A stretch of DNA of 5,196 nucleotides. Source: Halomonas halophila (GTDB taxonomy: Bacteria > Pseudomonadota > Gammaproteobacteria > Pseudomonadales > Halomonadaceae). The translations under genes were made by a program, and so were the position numbers. Location: assembly GCA_002433675.1 (NCBI GenBank), contig DJIP01000111.1:1-5196 (forward strand), written 5' to 3'. Positions 1-5,196 of the stretch are shown in pieces. The first letter of the stretch is position 1. Every line of letters begins with the position of its first letter. The notes under the pieces were generated by a model, which saw nothing but the letters and a program-made list of their open reading frames with translations, did no database searches and was not told where the DNA came from.

Positions 1-336
1 CTCCTGGTGATCGATCAGGACGTCGCCGACGAGCGTCGCTCGGTGCATTCGCTCTCCGGCGGCGAGACCTTTCTGGTGTCGCTGGCCATGGCGCTCGGGC
101 TCGCCTCGCTGGCCTCCGGGGAATTGGCCATCGAGTCGCTGTTTATCGACGAAGGCTTCGGCAGCCTCGATCCTCAGTCGCTGGCGCTGGCCATGGACGC
201 CCTCGACGGTCTTCAGGCCCAGGGCCGCCGGGTCGGGGTCATCTCCCACGTCCAGGAAATGCACGAGCGCATTCCGGTGCAGATCCAGGTGCATCCCGCC
301 GGCAATGGCGAGAGCCGGGTCGCGCTGTCAGACTGA
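1..336 (+). CDS. sbcC: SbcC exonuclease subunit, C-terminal end (partial)
   Basis: This is the last 111 codons of a gene that begins before the window. The protein is the ATP-hydrolysing half of the SbcCD complex, an SMC/Rad50-type nuclease that opens and cuts hairpins and protein-blocked DNA ends in the cytoplasm. The fragment shows the C-terminal ATPase lobe in the expected order: the ABC signature LSGGE at local residues 18-22, the Walker B strand LFIDE at 47-51 with the catalytic glutamate at 51, the D-loop SLD at 55-57, and the switch histidine SH at 82-83. The Walker A motif and long coiled coil would lie upstream, outside the window. The spacing of signature and Walker B and the GFGSLD sequence fit SbcC better than RecN or RecF. 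Partner sbcD usually lies just upstream. The frame ends at TGA 334-336 with no sign of damage. Confidence 0.9.
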   Translation, partial: LLVIDQDVADERRSVHSLSGGETFLVSLAMALGLASLASGELAIESLFIDEGFGSLDPQSLALAMDALDGLQAQGRRVGVISHVQEMHERIPVQIQVHPAGNGESRVALSD

Positions 337-360
337 TCCCGCAAGACACAAAGGTGCAGT

Positions 361-391
361 GATGTGCCCAGGCGATACGCTGGGGCACATC
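361..391 (+). terminator. Strong hairpin after sbcC, possible terminator
   Basis: An inverted repeat starts 25 bases after the sbcC stop. The arms GATGTGCCCAGGCG and CGCTGGGGCACATC surround an ATA loop and can form a 14-position stem with one G-U pair and one A-G mismatch. A slightly different fold gives 11 pairs with one bulged G. The position between two genes of the same strand suits a transcription terminator for sbcC. However, the bases after it (GCCTTGCC) are not a T-run, so a classical intrinsic terminator is not shown. It could equally be a 3'-end stabilising structure or part of the argE leader. Confidence 0.4.
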
Positions 392-434
392 GCCTTGCCA
401 TGGTACATTGACGCTCCTTGTGACCTCAGTCGAC

Positions 435-438
435 GGAG
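435..438 (+). promoter_or_regulatory. Ribosome binding site for argE
   Basis: GGAG lies five bases before ATG 444. It decides the argE start, because the in-frame TTG at 408 has no comparable site and would add 12 residues unlike the usual ArgE N-terminus. I saw no convincing -35/-10 pair upstream: TTGCCA at 395-400 has only a poor -10 match (TTGTGA at 418-423). Confidence 0.6.
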
Positions 439-443
439 CCTTC

Positions 444-1610
444 ATGACCGCACACGACCTGCTCAAGACCCTGGTGGGCTTTGCCACCGTGTCTCGGGAT
501 TCCAACCTGGAATTGATCGCCTTCGTCGAGCAGTGGCTCGACCGCTACGGCGTCGATCACTGGCGGGTCGAGAGCGACGATGGTGCCAGGGCCAACCTGC
601 TGGCGCGCATCGGTCCGGCGGTGGAGGGCGGCGTGGTGCTGTCGGGCCATACCGACGTGGTCCCGGTGGTGGGCCAGCCCTGGACCAGCGACCCCTTCAC
701 CCTGACCGCCGGCGAGGGCGACAACGCCGGGCGCCTGTACGGTCGTGGCACCTGTGACATGAAGGGCTTTATCGCCTGCGCCCTGGCCGAAGTGCCACGC
801 TGGAGCGAACTCGAGCTTGAGGTACCGATCTGGCTGGCGCTGTCCTACGACGAGGAAATCGGCTGTGTCGGCGCCCCGCGCATGATCGAGACCTTGATGG
901 CCGAACACCCCCGCCCCGCCGCCGTGGTGGTCGGCGAGCCCACCCTGATGCAGCCGGTGGTGGCCCACAAGGGCGCCACCAACTTCCGCACCACGGTGAT
1001 CGGCCGCGAAGCCCACTCGAGCCAGGTGTATCAGGGGGTCTCGGCGATCCACGTCGCCGCCCGCCTGGTCACCCGCATCGAGGACGTGATGGCAGAGCTC
1101 AAGGAAGAGGGCCGGGTCGACGAGGCCTTCAGCGTGATCCACTCGAGCCTGCACGTGGGCAAGATCGAGGGCGGCACGGCCATCAACATCATGGCCAGGC
1201 GCTGCACCTTCGAATGGGAAATTCGCCACCTGCCCACCGATGACGCCAAGGAGCTGCTGGCCCGGGTCGAGACCACCGCCCGCGAACTCGAAGCCCGCAT
1301 GCGCCAGCGCGCCCCCGAGGCCTCGATCACTATCGAGGCACTCAACACCACCGTGCCGGCCCTGGCCGATCGCGACAACAGCGAGGCGCTGGGCCTGTGC
1401 CGAGAACTGCTCGGCGACAGCCCCGACGGCGCCGCCGTGGCCTACGCCACCGAGGCCGGCCAGTTCCAGCTCGCCGGCCTGCCCACGGTGATCTGCGGCC
1501 CCGGCAGCATCAGCCAGGCCCACCAGCCCGACGAATATATCGAGCGTGAACAGCTCGACGCCGGCAGCCGCCTCATGGTCGCCCTCGGCGATCGCCTCAA
1601 GCGCGGCTGA
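444..1610 (+). CDS. argE: Acetylornithine deacetylase ArgE
   Basis: The 388-residue enzyme is a cytoplasmic metallohydrolase of the M20 peptidase family. It removes the acetyl group from N2-acetylornithine to give ornithine in arginine biosynthesis. The length is close to E. coli ArgE. The di-zinc site can be read directly: H69 and D71 in SGHTDVVP, bridging D105 in GRGTCDMKG, general base E137 and ligand E138 in YDEEIG, E165 in VGEPT, and H360 in SQAHQPDEY. H191 in REAHSSQ fits the histidine that reaches across the dimer in the family, within the lid/dimerisation domain of roughly 175-290. All expected residues are present. ATG 444 was chosen for its GGAG site and the typical N-terminus MTAHDLLKTLVGFATVSRDS. 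The gene follows sbcC after 107 bases and precedes an amidotransferase gene by 48 bases, probably in one transcript. A related M20 amidase such as succinyl-diaminopimelate desuccinylase is less likely, because the ATEAGQF and GPGSISQAHQPDEY segments are typical of ArgE. Confidence 0.93.
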   Translation: MTAHDLLKTLVGFATVSRDSNLELIAFVEQWLDRYGVDHWRVESDDGARANLLARIGPAVEGGVVLSGHTDVVPVVGQPWTSDPFTLTAGEGDNAGRLYGRGTCDMKGFIACALAEVPRWSELELEVPIWLALSYDEEIGCVGAPRMIETLMAEHPRPAAVVVGEPTLMQPVVAHKGATNFRTTVIGREAHSSQVYQGVSAIHVAARLVTRIEDVMAELKEEGRVDEAFSVIHSSLHVGKIEGGTAINIMARRCTFEWEIRHLPTDDAKELLARVETTARELEARMRQRAPEASITIEALNTTVPALADRDNSEALGLCRELLGDSPDGAAVAYATEAGQFQLAGLPTVICGPGSISQAHQPDEYIEREQLDAGSRLMVALGDRLKRG

Positions 1611-1658
1611 GCCGGAGCCTGCAAGCGCCCCCTGGATCCCCCTTTTCGAGCCAAGACC

Positions 1659-2426
1659 GTGACCCACACTGCATCAAGCCCGGCGAGGCCTGTTGAGCCG
1701 CCTCGCCTTGCCATCTTCAAGACCGGCGACAGCTTCGCCGACGTCATCGCCGAGCACGGCGACTTCGAGGACCTGTTCAGCGCCCGCCTCGACGGTTTTC
1801 GTCGCCGTGGCGGCGTCATCGAGGTGATCGACGTTCGCCACCAACCGTTGCCGGCAATCTTTGATCAGGATGCGGTGATGGTGACCGGGTCCCACGCCAT
1901 GGTGTCCGATGGGGAAGCCTGGAGCGAAGCGCTGAAGCCCTGGCTGAGGGAAGCACTCGACCGTGGCCTGCCGATGTTTGGCGTGTGCTATGGCCACCAG
2001 CTGATGGCCGAGGCCTTCGGCGGCAGCGCCGGCTACCATCCCCGAGGGCGGGAATGCGGCACGCGTACCCTCACGCTGACCGAGGCCGGTCGAGGGGATC
2101 CGCTGTTCGGTGCCCTGCCCGATACCTTTGCCGCTCAGCTGACCCACGCCCAGAGCGCCCTGTCACGCCCCGAGGCCGCCACGGTCCTGGCGGCCAACGA
2201 GCATGACCCGAACCAGGCCCTGCGCTACGGCCCAGCCCAGTACAGCGTGCAGTTCCACCCGGAATTCACCGGCCCGGTGACCGCTGCCTACCTGGCGCAC
2301 CAGCGCGAGATCCTGGTCGCTCAGGGCGAGGACATCGAGGCACTCGAGCGGTCTGTGGTCGACACCCCGGAGGCCAGCAGCCTGCTGGATGCCTTCGCCC
2401 TGGCCCTGTTCGATCGGAGGGCCTAG
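1659..2426 (+). CDS. Class I glutamine amidotransferase, GMP-synthase-like
   Basis: This 255-residue cytoplasmic protein carries a stand-alone class I (triad) glutamine amidotransferase domain. The nucleophile is C110 in the elbow FGVCYGHQ, and the other triad members are H200 and E202 in VQFHPEF. The oxyanion-side strand VTGSHAMV is at 75-82. Family proteins release ammonia from glutamine or cut other gamma-glutamyl compounds. GuaA-type enzymes pass ammonia to a fused synthase domain, which is absent here, so this belongs with the solo GMP-synthase-like group (COG0518 type, e.g. YfeJ-like). The substrate is unknown. The GVCYGHQ elbow argues against PuuD-type gamma-glutamyl-GABA hydrolase, which usually has CRG. 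The start is GTG 1659. The first 16 residues, rich in proline and serine, precede the conserved core at RLAIFKTGDSF, and the ribosome site is weak, so the start is uncertain. The frame continues argE's frame after its TGA. The stop overlaps the stop of the convergent usher gene. Confidence 0.9.
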   Translation: MTHTASSPARPVEPPRLAIFKTGDSFADVIAEHGDFEDLFSARLDGFRRRGGVIEVIDVRHQPLPAIFDQDAVMVTGSHAMVSDGEAWSEALKPWLREALDRGLPMFGVCYGHQLMAEAFGGSAGYHPRGRECGTRTLTLTEAGRGDPLFGALPDTFAAQLTHAQSALSRPEAATVLAANEHDPNQALRYGPAQYSVQFHPEFTGPVTAAYLAHQREILVAQGEDIEALERSVVDTPEASSLLDAFALALFDRRA

Positions 2427-4987
2427 CCCGACGTGGTATCTCCAGGCAGGCAGGTCGCCTGGCGCTGGGCGATACGCGGCGCAGCCCCCTGGTGCGCCGC
2501 TGTCTCGTGCTGCGGCTCCAGTGTCAGGCGACAGCGCTCCCGCGGGGTCGGCCCCCAGCGAAGCTGATAGCCCTGGTGTGCATCGATTCCCCTGACCAGG
2601 GCCATGCGCCCCTGACCCAGCACCGCCAGCACCTCGCCATCGGCGTCGACCAGTTGCGCGCCAAAAGGCGCCGGCGTGGTCACCCGCACCAGGGTCGGCG
2701 CCCCCACCAGGGTGTCGTAGGTCAGCCTGACGATAGCGCCTCGGCGAGGCGCTACCCGCTTGGCGTTGCCCTTGAGCTCGACGCCATCGGTCATGCTGGA
2801 GGGATCGAGCGCCACCCGGTTATAGCGGTAAGGCGTCAATCCGCTGATCGCCCCCTTGCCCCGCCCGTCCAGCAACACCTGGTCATGTTGAGAGATCGCC
2901 GCCCCCTTGGCGCCCGGCGCCTCGATGACCGCCATGGTCTCGCCTTGATCCCGCGTCAGCACCAGGCCGCCCGCATAGGCAATGGCGGTGCCATCGGCGC
3001 TGGCGCTGTAGCTGCGGTAATCGTCTCCCGCACTGAGGTTGAGGCCAAGTCGCACCCTGGAGGTGTCCATCCCCAGGTTACTGCCATAGCTTGAATCCTG
3101 TGACCGGTCATCACGGCTGTGGTTGACATAGACGCCATAGTTCAGCGCCCCGCTGTCGCCGCTGAGGTTCAACTGGCCCGAGCGATGATCGCCCCGATGG
3201 GCCAGGTTGGAGGTCAGTTGCAGGTGGCCTCCCAGCGGCACGCTGAAATTGAGGTAGAACTCATTGGTGTAGTCGCCTTCGGTCTCGCTACGGCCTGCGG
3301 TGGCGCTCAGGGTGCCCCAGGAGAAGCCGCGACTGACACCGAGCTGATAGGTAGTCGCGTCCTCGCGATCCCAATAATCGGCGCTGACGCCAGAGGCAAA
3401 CAGCCTTGTGCCGCCGGCCAGTGTCTGGGTCAGGTTGACCTCGAGACGTTGGCGCTCGCGGTCCCGTGGCGAGGATGTCGTTGCATCATCCCGCAGCAGC
3501 GCAACGTCCGAAAGGCTCAGATAGTGCTGGCTGGAAAAACGGTAGTTGACCACCGACAGCTCGGTGTCGGTGGGGTCAAAACGAGTGTTGTAGCTCACAC
3601 GAAAGCTCTCGCCACGCGGGCTTTCCGGCTCGCCACTCACCGCCTCCAGATGATTCGCCCGGGTCAGGGTGGCATCCAGCGCGAAGGCGCCCAACAGGGT
3701 CGACACGGCGCCACCGGCAAGCCCCGCCATATAGTCCTCGGCCAGGATGGCGCCGGAGTAGAGCGTCAGCCGATTGCTGATCCCGCGTCGGTATTCGGCC
3801 TGAACGAACCGAGGCAGGTCGGCAAGGCCGTCATCCCGATACTCCCCCAGAGTAAGGTGGAAGCGATGGGCGCCGGGGCGCAGCAACTGCGCCACCGAGG
3901 TATAGGGCAGCACGAAGGCACGCTCGCTGCCATCGGCCTCGGTGATGGTGACTTCCAGGTCATCGGCCACATTGGTGGCGTAAAGATCGTCGATGGCAAA
4001 GGGCCCTGGCGTCACATTGGTCTCGTAGATGACGTCATCGCCCTGGCGAATCGTCACCCTGGCATTGGTGCGAGCGGTACCTCGCACCACCGGGGCATAG
4101 CCCCGCCGGGAGGGCGGCAGCATGGCATCGTCGCTGGCGAGCTGCACCCCGGTGAAGGGTACCGATTCGAACCCCAGCCCCGAGGTCTGATACTCGCCAA
4201 TGACCAGGTCGGCCTGCCAGGGCGTCACGTCTCGGCGCAGGTAGGTGTTGGTGACATGATAGTGGGCGGTCTCGCCACTGGCGTCATCGAGACTGGCGTT
4301 GTGACGAAGCTGCCAACCACCAAGGTTCACCCCGGCGTTGATCCCGAGCCGATAGTCCTCACGGGACTCCTGCCCGTCGCGCTCGCCTCGGAAGGCATTG
4401 GCGTTGTAGCGAACAAAGGATCCATTGATGCCGTCCTGCCACGCCTCGGCCGGCACCTTCCCCCTGGCGCGATGGCGCAGATAGGCCTGGGGCACACTCA
4501 GCTCAAGTCGCATGTTCGCCGAGTCGATCGAGCTATCGACGTAGGGATAGCGAGTGGCCAGATCGAGGCACTCGCGGCCTGGGACGCCTTCCCCTGTCGC
4601 GGGCTTCAGCGGCAAGCGCTTTATCGCATCACGCGACAGACAAAGGCGCGTCCCTTCCGCATCCTCACCTATCGTCACCGTTTCGCGACCGAACGCCTGG
4701 CCATTGACCAGGACGTCGAGTTCATAGCGACCAGGGGGGACCGTCATACCCTGCTCGAAGCGGGTCAGGTCCATGCCCTGGAGTGATCCTTTCAGCAGCT
4801 TGGCGTTGAAGGCGTACTCGACCCGGCGCTCGGACGCACCGCCGGTCACCCTGCTACCGTCGTCGGCCCGGGCGGACAGACCGGCGTCGGTGACGAGGGA
4901 CAGCCCCAGCGCAATGAGCACAGACAGGCCTCCGTGCCGCCGCAAGCCTCGAACCTTGCCGGCTGCTGTGCCGGACAGACGTTTCAC
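2423..4987 (-). CDS. Fimbrial outer-membrane usher protein (FimD/PapC family)
   Basis: This 854-residue protein forms the outer-membrane pore that receives chaperone-subunit complexes and secretes and assembles a chaperone-usher pilus. A Sec signal peptide with a long basic start and hydrophobic core (about 21-37) likely ends at ARA-41 before DDG. The periplasmic N-domain, which binds chaperone, spans about 55-165 and shows FNAKLLKG, DLTRFEQG, PGRYELDVLVNG and the cysteine pair C116/C140. The beta-barrel spans about 170-670. It is interrupted by the plug domain at about 280-365, with QLASDDAMLPPSRRGYAPVV, VRGTAR, TPGPFAIDDLY and EADGSERAFVLPY. The C-terminal domains show IEAPGAKG (688-695), NRVALD (723-728), RGAIVR (749-754), PAPFGA (772-777) and a second cysteine pair C819/C846. 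Length and domain order are normal, with no frameshift. GTG 4987 overlaps the chaperone stop; TTG 4945 is an alternative start. The gene is last in its operon. Transported pilus type and ligand cannot be told from this protein. Confidence 0.95.
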   Translation of the reverse strand: MKRLSGTAAGKVRGLRRHGGLSVLIALGLSLVTDAGLSARADDGSRVTGGASERRVEYAFNAKLLKGSLQGMDLTRFEQGMTVPPGRYELDVLVNGQAFGRETVTIGEDAEGTRLCLSRDAIKRLPLKPATGEGVPGRECLDLATRYPYVDSSIDSANMRLELSVPQAYLRHRARGKVPAEAWQDGINGSFVRYNANAFRGERDGQESREDYRLGINAGVNLGGWQLRHNASLDDASGETAHYHVTNTYLRRDVTPWQADLVIGEYQTSGLGFESVPFTGVQLASDDAMLPPSRRGYAPVVRGTARTNARVTIRQGDDVIYETNVTPGPFAIDDLYATNVADDLEVTITEADGSERAFVLPYTSVAQLLRPGAHRFHLTLGEYRDDGLADLPRFVQAEYRRGISNRLTLYSGAILAEDYMAGLAGGAVSTLLGAFALDATLTRANHLEAVSGEPESPRGESFRVSYNTRFDPTDTELSVVNYRFSSQHYLSLSDVALLRDDATTSSPRDRERQRLEVNLTQTLAGGTRLFASGVSADYWDREDATTYQLGVSRGFSWGTLSATAGRSETEGDYTNEFYLNFSVPLGGHLQLTSNLAHRGDHRSGQLNLSGDSGALNYGVYVNHSRDDRSQDSSYGSNLGMDTSRVRLGLNLSAGDDYRSYSASADGTAIAYAGGLVLTRDQGETMAVIEAPGAKGAAISQHDQVLLDGRGKGAISGLTPYRYNRVALDPSSMTDGVELKGNAKRVAPRRGAIVRLTYDTLVGAPTLVRVTTPAPFGAQLVDADGEVLAVLGQGRMALVRGIDAHQGYQLRWGPTPRERCRLTLEPQHETAAHQGAAPRIAQRQATCLPGDTTSG
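2442..2500. terminator. Two inverted repeats beyond the amidotransferase stop
   Basis: Two inverted repeats lie 16 and 50 bases after the amidotransferase stop, inside the usher's 3' coding end. CCAGGC (2442-2447) pairs with GCCTGG (2457-2462) across 9 bases. GCGGCGCA (2476-2483) pairs perfectly with TGCGCCGC (2493-2500) across 9 bases. Neither is followed by a T-run on the + strand. They may help end + strand transcription, but they could also be a by-product of alanine- and arginine-rich codons near the usher C-terminus. Support is weak. Confidence 0.22.
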
Positions 4988-5196
4988 AGCTCGAATCGGC
5001 GCCGCTGCGTCACCCCGTAGTCATTGATCCAATCGAAGAAACCCTGGGAGGTTGCCAGCGGTTCGATGCCGAAACGGCGGGAGCTCTGGGCCGGGATCAG
5101 GCTGCCACGAGCCGTGACCTGGTGCTCTTCGTTGCCTAGCCCGACCCGACGAAGCGACACACTGTAGGGGCTCTCATTACGGGCCACCAGCGTCCA
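4984..5196 (-). CDS. Periplasmic pilus chaperone, C-terminal end (partial, PapD-like)
   Basis: The window holds the last 70 codons; the rest lies past base 5196. The fragment matches the second immunoglobulin-like domain of PapD/FimC-type chaperones. These hold pilin subunits in the periplasm by donating a beta-strand and deliver them to the usher. Visible family features are the strand W-x-LVARNESPYSVSL (local 1-15, compare the N-P-T/S-P-Y/F-x-V segment of the family), the turn LIPAQSSRRFGI (33-44), the conserved INDYG (57-61) and the final strand RRFEL. The subunit-anchoring Arg and Lys of the first domain are outside the window. There is no cysteine in the fragment, so the C-terminal disulfide seen in PapD is absent. 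The stop TGA (4986-4984) overlaps the usher's GTG start, marking one operon. The identification rests on a short fragment but is strongly supported by the usher beside it. Confidence 0.87.
   Translation of the reverse strand, partial: WTLVARNESPYSVSLRRVGLGNEEHQVTARGSLIPAQSSRRFGIEPLATSQGFFDWINDYGVTQRRRFEL

Noticed and set aside
408..443. TTG 408 as the argE start, adding 12 residues
   Set aside because: ATG 444 has GGAG at good spacing and gives the usual ArgE N-terminus. The extra residues look like untranslated leader.
305..757. A + strand frame overlapping the end of sbcC and the start of argE, with ATG 362 five bases after AAGGTG
   Set aside because: The ribosome-like site is tempting, but the frame covers 300 bases of argE and its product is low-complexity Arg/Gly/Pro-rich sequence with no family resemblance.
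1611..1658. The same-frame arrangement of argE and the amidotransferase as a readthrough fusion
   Set aside because: Only the argE TGA and 16 codons separate them in frame, but one in three gene pairs shares a frame by chance. There is no recoding signal around the TGA.
426..1667. A 413-codon open frame on the - strand across argE
   Set aside because: It is antisense to argE, whose catalytic residues are all present. The Gly/Ala/His-rich translation has no family features and is a GC-bias shadow.
371..2477. The 10-base word GGCGATACGC occurring at 371-380 and 2468-2477, each next to a hairpin
   Set aside because: Several 10-base repeats are expected by chance in a 5 kb GC-rich sequence. The flanking bases differ and no further copies were noticed.
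3119..4786. A 555-codon open frame on the + strand across the usher gene
   Set aside because: It is antisense to an usher with full domain structure. Its translation is rich in Gly, Val, Ala and Gln with no recognisable motif, as expected from the mirror frame of a GC-rich gene.

Overview
The window looks like chromosomal DNA of a GC-rich gammaproteobacterium. A Halomonas-like (Halomonadaceae) host is my best guess from protein style and base composition, but no marker here proves it. All five coding regions belong to recognisable families, and coding DNA fills almost the whole window. No RNA gene, CRISPR array, insertion sequence, attachment site or origin was seen, and no gene-free stretch exceeds about 110 bases.

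Layout. Bases 1-336 (+) are the 3' end of sbcC, the ATPase subunit of the SbcCD nuclease. A 107-base gap follows, holding a strong 31-base hairpin (361-391), a speculative 15-codon leader frame and a good Shine-Dalgarno site. Next comes argE (444-1610, +), acetylornithine deacetylase of arginine biosynthesis. After 48 bases comes a class I glutamine amidotransferase of the GMP-synthase-like type (1659-2426, +) with an intact catalytic triad but no partner synthase domain. On the opposite strand, converging on it, lies a complete outer-membrane usher gene (2423-4987, -). It is preceded by the 3' end of its periplasmic PapD-type chaperone gene (4984-5196, -), which runs off the window.

How the genes work together. 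The chaperone and usher form a chaperone-usher pilus operon, read from right to left. Chaperone stop and usher start overlap by four bases (GTGA), which suggests coupled translation. The usher is the last gene of this operon: its stop shares a CTAG palindrome with the stop of the amidotransferase gene, so no adhesin or minor pilin gene can follow it here. Pilin genes must lie upstream of the chaperone or elsewhere. argE and the amidotransferase gene are probably co-transcribed; a metabolic link is only inferred.

I found no convincing new system. The points most worth a second look are the convergent stop overlap without a spacer, the unassigned amidotransferase beside argE, the pilus operon ending in its usher, and the hairpin plus arginine-codon leader frame upstream of argE.
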